Of a stretch of DNA of 46,668 nucleotides, positions 11,023-21,911 are shown one piece after another (the first letter of the stretch is position 1; each line of letters begins with the position of its first letter). Source of the DNA: Chara braunii (taxonomy: Eukaryota > Streptophyta > Charophyceae > Charales > Characeae). The stretch lies in NCBI GenBank assembly GCA_003427395.1, contig BFEA01000483.1:426791-473458 (forward strand), given 5' to 3'. The position numbers and the translations under genes were made by a program. The notes under the pieces were generated by a model. That model was given only the letters and a program-made list of their open reading frames with translations, made no database searches and was not told the DNA's origin.

Positions 11023-11043
11023 CTTTTTTTTTTTTTTTTTTTT

Positions 11044-11089
<46 letters not shown>

Positions 11090-11345
11090 AGAGGTGGGAT
11101 ACTAGACCAATGACAGTTACCCACAGTACTCGGCCACTTGGTTGTCCAGCTTAATCCCTCTGAAGACCCCACCCACCCTTCCTCTTATCATTTTTGCCCT
11201 GGCGCACCCCCACCCCCCCNGTCCTACCCCCCTAGTGTTAACCACCCGGGACCATCACCCATTGCCATATTGGCAGGGTGACCTGACCAGACAGCGGTTG
11301 CAGGCACCTGGGCTAGGCAGAGAGACATATCCACCTGCTCAGCCC
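11023..11345 (-). mobile_element. SINE-like family I copy with (GTT)n
   Basis: T run (11023-11045), (GTT)n (11046-11088), then TAGAGGTGGGATACTAGACC, CAGTACTCGGCCACTTGG, GGCGCACCCCCACC (N at 11220) and ACCTGGGCTAGGCAGAG. This is the family I order on the minus strand. The A-tail appears to have grown into an (AAC)n microsatellite. Confidence 0.65.
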
Positions 11346-12124
11346 TGGTTGAAGCAGACGCCGTGCAAGCCCGATTGCACGGGGACTTCGGGAGCTAGGT
11401 ATGAACATGCTACTACAGGTCTTCATGAGGGTGCACAGTGTTACGTTGTATTACTACTGTTGTGTTTGCTGGCAGAGAGCTGGGGATCCTCCGTTCCCTC
11501 GTATATCCTTGGAGCCCGTTCCGGCCCCGCGGTAAGGTGCAGTATCTCTTGACACCCCTGACATCCCGTACTAAGGAACTGCTATGCCAGCCTCAACCCT
11601 ATGCTTTGTACTAGGAGGATAGCCGACCCTGAGTCATGTGTGTATTGCGGTGTTCTATTGTGTTGATGGTAGAGAGCCGGAGTTTTGGAAAGCTGGAAAG
11701 CAGTTTTGCGGGGACCCTGAATTTGCTTGACTCAGGGCGGCGGAGCACTACCGGGAGAGCTCGGCCGCCCGACGTTTGGACGCGACGGCGGGCTTCGCGG
11801 TGAGGCCAGGAAACGATGAGGGCGCTATGACGGCAAGTGTGACGCGAGGGAGGTGGGAGAGGGATCATGGGGTATGGAGGAGCAGGATAGTGGTGTCTGG
11901 GCGTTGCCGAAGGCCCTCCTGTTTGCTGCTTCTGTTATGTTCTTGCTTGCATTGTGGAAGAATATGGGGGTAGCATATCTCTCATCAAGGTCTCGGTGGA
12001 GAGGGAGAATGCCGCGGGAGGGAGGAAGGGGAGGTATGCAAAGTTTCATGGGTTGGAGGAAGAGTGTTACAAGGAAGAAGAGGGAGGAGGATTGCGGTAG
12101 AAAGATCTATTATAGGTGGGCGAC
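11346..12124 (+). other. GC-rich region, unrecognised open frame; Harbinger-like scrap
   Basis: A frame from 11853 to 12236 (127 codons) has a hydrophobic stretch (ALLFAASVMFLLALW) and an Arg-rich tail but no family I recognise; the opposite strand is also open over part of it, so it may be chance. GGAAAGCTGGAAAGCAGTTT followed by TGCGGGGACCC at 11688-11717 nearly matches 45571-45601, upstream of the Harbinger-type gene, so part of this region may derive from a related element. Confidence 0.35.
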
Positions 12125-12240
12125 GTCTGCGACGAGGACACCCCCTCATCTCTTTGGGCTACCTGCGAGGGGCGGCTGGCGGGCTCAGTGGTTTAGTCTC
12201 GCAACGTGGTTTAAAGTGCTGCGACGACAATCCTAGCTGC
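12125..12240 (+). repeat. repeat J, copy 1
   Basis: GGCTGGCGGGCTCAGTGG, TTTAGTCTCGCAACGTGGTT matches the reverse complement of 35776-35830 and 39729-39770. The shared core is about 55 bp. It looks slightly like a tRNA A box, but I find no B box. Confidence 0.5.
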
Positions 12241-12915
12241 GGTCCTGCTATCTTCATCGTTCGGCCTATTGGGTGAGTTGATTGGTTATCAATCACAGGC
12301 AGTCGAGTTGCTTGAGAGCCGTTGAAGGAGTGGTGAGGTTTGGAGAGAGGCGGGTGCTTTTAGGGATGTCAAGGGTAAGTTGTGTTTTCCTCTTCAGTTT
12401 CGTAGTCATGATTTTATGATGACCTTGATGAGATTCTTAATGATGTGATTCTCAGATAGTTTTGCTTGTTTTGATACCTATAGGTTTTTCTAAACCTAGA
12501 ATTCTCGATAGATTACGAACATATAACTAATAAATTAGTAATAATCCTGATTCTGAGGTCTGAAAATCAAGATTAATTTGAGATGAATCCTTATTTCCTT
12601 TTCTTGATATGGGAATTTCTGACAAAAATTCTTGGATGGCATTTTCGACTTTTTAGTTGATCTTGATCGGTAGCTCGTAATTTTTTCGTTGATTTTGCGT
12701 CTAGTTTTAGAATCATTTCGGTTTCCCCTACTTGGTGTTTTCTGATCTACGGTCTGAACGATTCCTTGAACCTTGGGGTTCTGGAAATCAAAGTCGAAAG
12801 TCCTTTCGGACATCAGAGTTGATTTCCTATTTTGTTTCAATTTTAAATTTCTAAAAGTATGCTTTCGAATAAGTTTTCCATTTGAAAAATTTCTGTTTGT
12901 AAGAAAAAATAAGGA
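12241..12915. other. AT-rich segment, no gene
   Basis: AT-rich (especially 12400-12915), with AGACCTCAG(A/G)AT(C/T)-like and AAATCGAAA-like words on the minus strand that recur at 34010-34260. A minus-strand frame (12535-12840) is Lys/Arg/Asn-rich and unrecognised. Probably unclassified repeat. Confidence 0.4.
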
Positions 12916-13600
12916 ATTTAGAAAATAGGATTCCTAAGGTATGCCTACAATGGCAAATAGACCATTGCTGTCTACCAACCAACGACTGGCTTATTGACCG
13001 ATCGTCCCTTGAACAAAGAGGACTTGCACTACCCTGGTGCAAATTTTGTACCTCGGTCTTCCCTGCCAGGAAACTCCCGGAGACAATTGAACATATTTTC
13101 TTACAATGCCCTGGGGCAGTCTGGTTCTGGAGGTTGTGGGACAGAATATGGAGTCAACTTGGCACCAATTGTCCATGGCCCTGGAACTGGAGAGCTATCC
13201 TCTGTGAAACCCGGCATCCACCCCAATTAAACACTTTCTCACATGACCTTTTCAAAATAGGTCGCAGGGCAGTAATGTGGGCCCTGTGGTGGAGGTGTAT
13301 GGTGGTGGTGTTGCACTCACGAGATGGAGAATGTCAGGCTGGACGGACCAGAATTCACAGACACCATCAAGCAACAGGTACAAGTTGACATCTCCTCTCA
13401 GTGGGAACAGGTGAAAATCCGGATCGCAAACCTACACGATTCAAAGGAAATCCAACGCAATGTTCAACAATTCAGTGACAACTGGCTTGGGGGAACAAAC
13501 GGGGGGATGTTGGGGATGGTGACAAAGAGCGAAGGGCAAGGAAGAGACCAGAAAACAGCTCACATGCAATACCAACTCTGTTTCCATGAATGAACAACAC
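12909..13600 (+). pseudogene. LINE ORF2 3' fragment (zf-RVT domain)
   Basis: C-terminal piece of a non-LTR retrotransposon polyprotein, 5'-truncated. The frame from about 12909 to 13390 reads LQWQIDHCCLPTNDWLIDRS, then WCKFC...ETIEHIFLQCPGAVWFW: the zf-RVT zinc finger (CX2C ... HX4C), thought to help the RT bind RNA. A +1 shift near 13324 continues with DGPEFTDTIKQQVQVDISSQ...SDNWLGG, matching the C-terminus of the long LINE at 26900-27110. RT and endonuclease are absent, as expected of a 5'-truncated insertion. The zinc finger is better preserved here than in the 18-27 kb copy. No poly-A is visible right after the end. Not functional alone. Confidence 0.88.
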
Positions 13601-13829
13601 TTGACTAGATTTCACTTCAACCACTGTCGGACTTCCCAGACCCGTTCCCATCTTCTTTGAAGAGCTCAGTGGAACAAAGCTTCTTTGGGTAATTCAATTT
13701 TTTGATCAGATAATATCCTTGCTTCCATTGCAATCAATGTTGGGGGGAGGGAGGAATAAGCATGTAACAGCAGGTATCTGGCGCCAGTTTTAGGGTGAAG
13801 AGATTCTTCCCTCCTCTCTTCCCAAATAA
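13601..13829. other. LINE 3' flank, nothing recognised
   Basis: May be the 3' untranslated part of the LINE fragment. No A-tail or target duplication seen. Confidence 0.35.
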
Positions 13830-13876
13830 CCTGCTCAGTCAATCCCCTGGATCCCAGGGTAATCAATGCTGGCAGG
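13830..13876 (-). repeat. repeat B, copy 2
   Basis: CCTGCTCAGTCAATCCCCTG, GATCCCAGGGTAATCAATGC, TGGCAGG: reverse complement of the 33309-33355 copy. This copy has the most symmetrical core (CCCTGGGATCCAGGG on the minus strand). Confidence 0.8.
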
Positions 13877-13904
13877 ATCCCTCCACAATCTCATATTAAT
13901 CTGT

Positions 13905-14068
13905 ATATGGGACGTTGGGCCCGCTTTCCAGCAGGTGATGCTCCCCACCAATAGATGGAGCTGCTCCCCAGGTGGTGGTGGTGAGTCTGGTGACTGCTCT
14001 TATCAGCACCACTATCACTGGCAGGGGTCTTTGTTAAAAAAAATAAAAATAAAAAAATAAATAAAAAT
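13905..14068 (+). mobile_element. SINE-like family A, best full-length copy
   Basis: Head GGGACGTTGGGCCCGCTTTC, CAGCAGGTGATGCTCCCCAC, CAATAGATGGAG; middle GGTGGTGGTGGTGAGTCTGG; tail CTGCTCTTATCAGCACCACT, ATCACTGGCAGGGGTCTTTG, TT, then A-rich tail with T interruptions (14036-14068). About 125 bp plus tail, with no ORF and no clear Pol III A/B boxes. I infer a short LINE-mobilised element, perhaps sharing a LINE 3' end. The consensus head (GGACGCTGGACCC...TCCAGC) can form a hairpin. Confidence 0.78.
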
Positions 14069-14159
14069 AAATTCTAAGGTATGAATGAAAGAATTGGAAA
14101 TTCCTACAAATTACGATGGAGAAAAGATAGATGATATATATATATTTTTTTTTGGGGAT

Positions 14160-14284
14160 TTTGCTGATGATGACGAACAACACCCTGAAGATGATGATGA
14201 TGCGGATGATGGTGACGACCAACTCATCTGCTGATGTGAACGACAAAAAATGCCTTGAAGCACAAACATCTAATGATGACAAAC

Positions 14285-14316
<32 letters not shown>

Positions 14317-14401
14317 GCAGTGATGAGAATGAAGACAAAATGATGATGCTGATCATACTAAAGAGCAGCACCAACAGCCCCGCCCCTATGATTACAAACT
14401 T

Positions 14402-14440
<39 letters not shown>

Positions 14441-14795
14441 GTAACGCACAGCGCCTTGTGATAACAACAGGATGATGATGGTGCTGATGACGAGCACCTC
14501 TGATGATAACCTAATGATGATGATGATAATGATGATGACGATAGGGATGAGCATTATGAAGACGAACTTCGCCAACCACGCCCTTATGATAGTGAACTAT
14601 GATGATGGTTATACAACGATGAGTGACGAGCAACAACCCTGATAATGATAATGATGATGATACTAGTGCCGGACAGAAGTGAAGACCTACGCCTTGATGA
14701 TGATAACGAGCAGTACACTGATGATGATGATGGTGATGACGAGAAGCACCCTGATGATGATGACGAACCATTACCGTGATGATGATGTTGAACCA
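14160..14795. repeat. GAT/ATG-rich degenerate satellite
   Basis: Pure (GAT)n runs (14284-14314, 14402-14440) sit in longer degenerate units carrying words such as CACCCTGATGATGATGACGA, GATGACGAGCA and CGCCTTGTGATAAC. All six frames translate to D/M/H/I-rich peptides, so these are not genes. Confidence 0.85.
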
Positions 14796-14869
14796 CACTC
14801 TTTCCCTGTACAATGAGCCCATCAACTAAACGAAGCAAAAAAGGTCATCACAATCCCTTCCGGATGCTC

Positions 14870-15350
14870 GCACTTTAACGATCTTCCTCCTCCCACTCCA
14901 CGTGAGAACGCGCTTCTCCCTTGCCGCGCGCGATTCCCAACCACCCTCTTTAACACTGCGCAGGAGCGGAGGAACAAGACCTCAACTATGGCCGAAAAAA
15001 ACTCAAGGAAATCATCCTTCTTCCGACGATAATCTCCCGTTCGCCAGCGTGCCAACCCGCGACACCACTCGGACGGAGTGCAGAGCCGAAGACAACTTTC
15101 CCTACTTGGCAAAGTTGGAAGAGCGTCCAAGTAGCAGCCTACACGTTGATGGCCACTCAAGATATACACCATACACTAAGCAGAAGATTCCCCAACCACC
15201 ATCGCCCATCTGCGCACATGAGATCACCCGAGGACGTGCCGCCAAAAATGAAGTCAACGAAGCACCACGGGCGTGCAACGGACCACGCCGATGGCGGAGC
15301 GGCGCGACGCTCCCGGTCGCGCCACGCCGCCTGCCTGTGTCCCCATAAGC
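14870..15350. other. GC-richer segment, unrecognised open frames
   Basis: A + frame (14902-15348, 148 codons, Arg/Pro/Thr-rich) and a - frame (14822-15172) overlap. Neither has a domain or signal I recognise, and both strands being open suggests composition rather than selection. A remnant of a host exon cannot be excluded. A T run (15369-15390) follows. Confidence 0.25.
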
Positions 15351-15457
15351 ATCGTGTACAATCGTAAACTTTTTTTTTTTTTTTTTTTTTTAAACTACAC
15401 TGCTTTTGGATCCACTCTGACTAGTTAGATTACATTACAAAAGTATGAGAAAGGAGA

Positions 15458-15631
15458 GCCTTGCTGCGCGGCACACGAAACGGAAAAAAAAACGTTTTTC
15501 CGCCAATAGAATGTGGCAAAATACATTCCTCACTATGTATCGTAAAAATATATTAAATGGATGAATCTTTCATTTTTCTGGAGGCAAATGCACTCGTTTC
15601 GTTTTTTGTTTAGTGTATAGCGCAGCAAGGC
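15458..15631. mobile_element. MITE-like element with terminal inverted repeats
   Basis: GCCTTGCTGCGC at 15458-15469 is the exact reverse complement of 15620-15631. Similarity continues inward for about 35 bp (GCACACGAAACGG versus TACACTAAAC... on the other strand). The interior is AT-rich and non-coding. No convincing target duplication, so the superfamily is unassigned. Confidence 0.6.
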
Positions 15632-15841
15632 CCGGACTTGTTCCAGGCAAGCTTACTGTTCTCTTCCAATCAATGTCCCGAGTGGTAAAGCCTGAGGGCT
15701 ATAGATAGGAGAACAGGGGGTGCACCACGAGAAGAATTGAGCTTAGAATGAGACAGGGAAGTTTCAATAGTGCAGAGAAAAAAAAAAGAAAAAAAGGGGT
15801 CTTGACACACTCCCTTGGGCTAACGCAGGTAAGCTATTACA

Positions 15842-16085
15842 GACACTGCTTGCGCACCACCCAGGGGTAAGTCCATCGTTGTTGTATGTTGGGTTTCGAT
15901 TGTGGGATGTTTGCCTTATGCTCTTGGTTTTAGTGGTTCTTTGTGGGCTTGCATACTTAAGGATGATTGTTCATTTGCCTTCCAGTCCGAAGTTGCGTAC
16001 AAATTGTTCAGTTTCCACAGTAGCTCAGTAGGTTCAATAGAAGATTGCATGGATGAGGTCGTGTGTTCAAACTCGCTTAACTAGT
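15842..16085 (+). mobile_element. tRNA-like SINE block (family O), copy 1
   Basis: GTTGTTGTATGTTGGGTTTC begins a block parallel to 44345-44562. Its 3' part has a tRNA-like pair of Pol III boxes: TAGCTCAGTAGG (A box, 16021-16032) and GTGTTCAAACTC (B box, about 16062-16073). No cloverleaf with paired acceptor is evident, so it is tRNA-derived rather than a tRNA gene. Confidence 0.6.
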
Positions 16086-16127
16086 GGGAGGTAGGAACAA
16101 GAGACATACACACCACCCATAGACTCA

Positions 16128-16190
16128 GGAACGGTTGATGAGAGTGAGACTTAGTACAAACTGTGGTCGGTGTTGGTACGTTTCTTGGGG
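16128..16190 (+). repeat. repeat P, copy 1
   Basis: TTGATGAGAGTGAGACTTAG then TACAAACTGTGGTCGGTG matches 27649-27700. It follows the tRNA-like head at 16014-16085 and may be the body of that SINE. Confidence 0.65.
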
Positions 16191-17231
16191 CAAGATTTGA
16201 GTAGGGGGACCCGTTGCTAGCTGGAGATCTGGGGGGATCAGCCACTAGGTACGGGAGGGGTTAGGACGAGGGCTCCCTAAGGAAAGCTCGCCCGTGGAAT
16301 AGGAACAGTTGATGAGAGGGCCCAGTGCCCAAGGCTCCAATTACAAATTTGATTACAACCTTATACCCACGCCCCATCCCATTAGGACTGGAAGAGCCTC
16401 AGCCACTGCTCCACTGGAGACAGCTGCCCTGCATAACACGACTGTAGCATAATCACGGGGCATTGATTGCTTCCCCAGGTGGGGAAGGATTAGCCCCGTT
16501 GTGTGCAAAATCAAGCTCCGCCCTATCGTGAGGAGTGGGGGAGACTCAAATAAGGCAAAGAACTATTGCAGGGCAAGATAGTTTAGCAGTTTAGCAGTAG
16601 TTATGTTGAGCCTTCCCCCACGATCGTAATTAGCTACGAAGGAAAAAGCGCTTTCTGAAGGAGGTAATTCGTGATCCGTTCGCATTGCTTCAGATATATC
16701 AGTTATTTTTTCCCGGAAGCAGAATGTATTCTGAAGAGCGCTGCAGTAATGCATTGAGGAGTACGCTCCACGCTGTGTCAAGAGTACTGTAAGCAGGGTG
16801 GAGAACATTATACACAATAATAAGAAGGGAGGGAAAGTGTGGTAGCGATATCATGAGGAATGGGCATAGCCAAGTGTAGGTGTTCTCAAGTATAGAGAGT
16901 GGTTCGTGATCAGACGAGAGAGTCGTAGGTAAGCGCATCATGTTCGAAGGACTACATACACTGATCTGAAGTAAAGGAGTGAGGGGTAGCCTTAGCAAGG
17001 GAGAAGGGTGTTGTCTACAGGCTACGATCTGAAGTCTAGGAGGGTGGGGCAACCTAAGAAAGGAAGAAAGGTATTATAAGTAAGAGGTGAGTGGAGAAGG
17101 AGGGGGAACAGACAATGGGGTAAGGAGCAAGGTTGTGGACACGAACGAAAGCGAAGAGGCTAAGTCATTTGCCAAGCGACAACTTGAAAGAAAAAAAGGT
17201 AATTGCAGCTGGTTGGATAACTTTAATGAAT
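16191..17231. other. no gene seen
   Basis: A second AACAGTTGATGAGAGGGCCC at about 16304 echoes repeat P. Minus-strand frames at 16563-17052 are unrecognised. No RNA or element signature found. Confidence 0.4.
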
Positions 17232-17277
17232 GCTATCACTCACATAAGTAAGGAGCTATCACTCACATAAGTAAGGA
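17232..17277. repeat. exact 23-bp tandem duplication
   Basis: GCTATCACTCACATAAGTAA + GGA occurs twice in a row. Confidence 0.93.
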
Positions 17278-17602
17278 GGTTTGAAGATTCGACGGGCGAG
17301 CGAGTAGTCATGTGCCACCTCCCACCCTTAATTCTCCTAATCTCCCCTTACGATCCCTCCCTCACATTTCTCCCTAATTGTCGGCCCCCCCAAAGCCAGG
17401 ATCTGTTGATCGAAATTCGGATCGAAAATCAGAAATGAAGAATGAAGAATGAGACTCAAACTCTCAGTACATTTTATTACCGTTAATTTTGTTCTTATTC
17501 CGTAATAACTCATTTGTGTCTAGACAGATTACAACGCATGGGATATGGTTTTTGTTATAAACACAGGGGTGTACGATTAGACCCACATTTCGACTACAAC
17601 GC

Positions 17603-17758
17603 GAGAATATCCTCTGGCAACTTGATCTTCGTAGGAGATTGGTACTTTCAGCCAACTGAAGTACGTCGCATCATCGATCACTGGAGAATATCCTCGTATA
17701 GTAATTTTGTCGGAAATCCGAACTTTCAGCCAGTTGTAGTACGTCGCATCAGCTGTCT
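17603..17758. repeat. diverged 81-bp tandem duplication
   Basis: GAGAATATCCTC...CTTTCAGCCA...GTAGTACGTCGCATCA-like units start at 17603 and 17684. They lie just upstream of the LINE coding remnants and could be 5' UTR repeats of that LINE (inference). Confidence 0.75.
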
Positions 17759-18073
17759 CCTCCTAGAGAGGGGGCCTCAATACTCATTGTCCCTGGTCGC
17801 TGTCTCCTTCTCCCCCCCCTGTTCTCCTGAGCTAGCACATATCGTGTTCGTACCGGGCAAGATGATGAAGATGTCAGCCAAAAGGGCTCGAAAAATGATT
17901 CGCTACTTTTTTACCAAGGAGCCATGCGTTATAATTTATTCAGGCAACTGGGTGCTTCTCCATATACCAGACCCACCGAAACCAGACTCCCCACCCAAGA
18001 GAACCAGGGTGTAAGTGTATGGAGAATCAGAAACGCAGCGAGATGGTTAGCTCAGTCCTCATCTTCTCCCGCC

Positions 18074-20803
18074 CAGGCAACACGTGCTCCATAATCACAA
18101 CTATCATCCACTCTCTCTCATTCCAACAACATCGCGACAGCCACCCCACACACTGATCAATCTCCATCACCACCACATTCTGTACCAGATGAACAAAGGA
18201 CGGGAGATACAGCTAGGCAAGAGTCTCATCCCACACAGCTCCAAGGACAACCAAAAGAACAGAATGAGTGGAATGGTCAAACTACATGGCAACAACAACA
18301 GAAAGAGAACCTAAAAGGAAAAAAGATGGTTCCAGAAACGAAAAATCATAAGGAAGACTACTGCATGAAGGACAGCGATGAAATGCTTACAGAAGAAGAA
18401 CAGAGAAGTGTCTTCACAGTCACAGTCTCAGACTCCTACGACAACTACTTTGGGACAGAAAGTGAGACTTACAATGCAAGATAAAACTCTGAACATATCC
18501 AGGCCAGCGGTAGGTCCAACAGGTTCACCAGTAGAGGAGTTGAAAATCCCTCTCAGAAATCTGTCTTTTGCGATAACGTATTTTCTTAACTTATTTCTTT
18601 TACCGTCTGAACAGAAAGTTATTGACCAAGGGGGAAGGAAAATGTTAATGAAATCGTATCCCACAAATAAACTTGCTCAACGAGATTGAGTCTATACTAA
18701 GCATGCAAGTAACTAGATATTCTACAATAACAGTGCTTACCGCTCCACGAATGATAAAATTAAATGGATATGTAAGAAATTGGAGATGATGAAAGAAAGC
18801 ATCGACGCTGTGTCTGAATTTTTTCTGATACAACTTGTGTCCCCCACGGTGTACACATTCCTCTGTCTGTTTGAAAATGACAAGAAAATGATGGACAAAT
18901 GGAAGAAATTGTTATGGAGGGACTCTCAAGTCAGAATTTATCCATGGATGCCAAAGAAGGTCGGTCCAGAAGAGAGAAGAGAACAACTTATGAGAGATCA
19001 TTATTGGGTGGAACTCAGACACATCCCCGTTGAGATCCAGGCGGGGTTTGTACACGACTTTGGTCAACAATTCAAGATAGTAGATTTCATCGACCCCTTG
19101 CCGACTCACGTGACAAAGCGGGATGACTATCTCATGCTGGCTCTTGACCTGCAAAAGGATCAGTCGTTCTCGATGGATGGCATCATCCGTACAAAATGGG
19201 GGAAAGGATATTTCAGATACATACAGCGCACAAATTCAGACTCTGGTGCTTCAAATGTAAAGCTTACGTGCACCAGAGTTCTGAATTCGCCTTCCCTCAA
19301 CATCCTCAATATATTATTCCACCTGAGCAAAGACTCAAGAAAGACCCTCATCGTCCACACCGATGGACCCCGGGAGTCCCAGGGTACGAAGGGTGGGTGT
19401 ATAGTGATGAATTGAGTCAGATGGGAGTCCCAATTGGGTGGTATTGGGAAGGTAGAGGGGATCAGAGAAAGTCTCAGCGTCCTCCGATGGATTGGATCCC
19501 CCTGAAACAGCAACCTCAACAGAATCAATAGGCTCACAATAACAGTCAGAAGGCTCAACAACATCAGAATTCACAAAATAATCATCAATCAGGGTAACAA
19601 TTTAATCAGCAGAGGTTACAGGAGGCCGAAAAAAGTGACAAACAAGAGGCTGTACAAGGAGGGGAGGATTCTGAGTCCCATATTGAACACCACATGAGAG
19701 CAGGTCCCTCCCCGACAACATATTTACCAAAAAAGGACCAGCATCTGTATCTGGAATAGAAAGAAGTAAAAAGAAAACAACAGACCTCCAACTAGTCTCC
19801 TTAGTCCCCTCATAAGGGTCAACAAGAGTCCCACGATTCAAATGCTCAAAAGTCTCACAAGGCCAGCCAGGAATCCCAACAGTCGTGGACCCTTCAGGGC
19901 CCCAAGGTCCTCCAGGATGACCAGCAGGATGATCAGCAGCTTCATGTGAGGGCCCAATCACAGTTAGCATCAGAAGCTATAGACATGGATGAATTGAAAG
20001 AAGTATTTGAATCGGATATGATGGAGGTGGAAGAAGCTCCAATGTCAGCCTCCCCTTTTGTGGAGATGGGAGTGAGGGGGAACAACTCAGATACCCTGGC
20101 TGATCTACAATCCAACATACATAGAATGTCAATGTGGATTATAGCTAATCTCAAATTCAAAAATGTTGGGATTTCAGATTCGGACTGGCATCTCATTCAG
20201 CGGCGGCTCTTATTAATGCTGTCTGGCAGTGACGACCTCAAATCGGTTTTGCAATGCGGTTGTCCCTCAGAAGCAGATTGGATAGACATGTGTAACAAAC
20301 TGCTGCACATTGTCACGGAGAAACTTATGACTCAGCCCGTACTTTCAACGCTCTCACATAGTTCGGAATCCCCTCAGGGTACCATACAGGATCTTGTATC
20401 ACAGACCTTTAGACCCAAGGGGTTCAGACATCTCAAAGTACTGGCTAAAAAAAAAAAAACTCCTACAGAGTCACAACCTATAGTCAAAAGTAGGAGTGCT
20501 ACGAATAAGACTGCTTACCGTTCTGAGCATACCAAGCACACCGACAACCAAGTAAGGATGCTCAAGAAGTTAGCTCCCACTCCCAAATCCAAGAAACAGG
20601 GAGTGAGGTCGAAGAGGAAAAAGAAGTACAAACAGACAACATGGAAAAGCCGACCGATGATTCTTGACTTGGAATCAGAGAATAATTCACAATGTAGTGT
20701 TCAACCTTCAGTTGGTTTGTTAGACACATTCAGGGCAATTATTCCGTATGTACAACAGATCAGTTTCCCCGCAGCTTCTTCTCATGATTCTCACGACTCT
20801 TAG
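18074..20803 (+). pseudogene. LINE ORF1, gag-like (DUF4283-like), degenerate
   Basis: ORF1 proteins of plant LINEs bind the element RNA. Here a Gln/Ser/Thr-rich N-terminal part (18074-18480) leads to a block with WKKLLWRDSQVRIYPWMPKK, YWVELRHIPVEIQAGFVHDF and PTHVTKRDDYLMLALDLQ (18890-19160). That resembles the DUF4283 pattern of a Trp-Pro segment, 'WVxLxxIP' and a late 'LxLDL' strand. A shift near 19245 continues into FRLWCFKCKAYVH, a zinc-knuckle-like CX2CX4H whose last Cys is lost. A Gln/Asn-rich stretch with several stops follows, then 285 open codons (19946-20803) with an acidic start and a Lys-rich basic end. The last part has no domain I recognise. At least one frameshift and many stops: a pseudogene. 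Confidence 0.72.
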
Positions 20804-21911
20804 GCTCGTAATCCCGTTAAGGTATTGTCCTCCTTATAGGCTACCCCACAACCCCTCACACAGACCCAGTGCTCAGCAGTGACAGTTCTAGAGTGTCACA
20901 ACCAACTTGCGGGGGAGATGTGACATGATTCACAAGATGATTTCCATATCAGCACTCTCTCACAAAACGAGGAGGGCGATTGTCACAGGGATCGGCTTCA
21001 GTCTCAGCACTCAGGAAGCGGTTCTTCTTCCACCGAAATTGCAGCAAAAAAAGGAAAAAGAAAAATGATGGTGAAAATTATTTCCCCTATCACAGGGGAA
21101 AAAAAACTTCTTCAATTAAAAGAAACATAGATCAACCAAGAAGCAAGAAAATTTTCTCTTATTGTTTGGGATGATAGTGATCAACTTCAAAAGACCGAGG
21201 TTCACAATAGAGATCAGGTAGGGTGAGAAGCGAGAGATCACAGCACAAAGACTGTAGACTATGAGATTGATCTCACGGAGGATATCGACAGTAGGACTGA
21301 GCACCAGGCAACCAAGTCAGCACTTTCAGTCCCCACCCTTATTTACAACAACTCTCCCTCCAGTCTGGACTCCATAAGTAAAAAACTCAAGTTGAGGTCC
21401 CGAATCTCTTCAGACTTTACGTCGCTTCCTCTATCGAAAATTGAGACTGTCATCCTCCCAGTCAGGTTTAAAGAGGGTCAGTGGGAGACCGGCCTCTCAT
21501 AAGCTAAGGAATCCCAGTATGAAGAAATTACCATCCAAGGTACTGAGTCTCCCCTCTCATCCCTTCAGGGGGATGGGTCACTTTGACGCTAATCTCAGGG
21601 AAGTCAAGAGGTTCGTCACTGATTAAGCTTGATACATATAAGTTCATTGAGAATCGGTTCCCTCCAGGGGCATGGGTCATTTTGACGCTGATCTCAGAGC
21701 CTGAAAAAATCACGGATAGGGACATTTATGTGAGATATGGAGCTTTTGATGCAGTCAATCTGAGATGGATGGGTGTTGACTCCCTCAAGGACCTTCAAAT
21801 CCTCAAAATTAAGTTCAGTCAATTTTGGACAGAAGAAGATGTAGTCACCTTCCTTCTCAAATTGTTGAAGAAAACATCCCTAAAAAAATTAGGACCACTT
21901 GACACAACAAC
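20804..21911 (+). pseudogene. LINE inter-ORF region with unrecognised frame
   Basis: Between ORF1 and the endonuclease. A frame of 114 codons (21583-21927, FPPGAWVILTLISEPEKITD...) has no motif I know. It may be the C-terminal part of ORF1 or the N-terminal part of ORF2. Similar words FPSGGMGHFDA/FPPGAWVILTL around 21560 and 21660 reflect a local duplication (GGGG(A/C)TGGGTCA(C/T)TTTGACGCT at about 21570 and 21667). Confidence 0.45.

Noticed and set aside
14131-14838. His-, Met- or Asp-rich proteins in the GAT array.
   Set aside because: They follow from the trinucleotide repeat in every frame.
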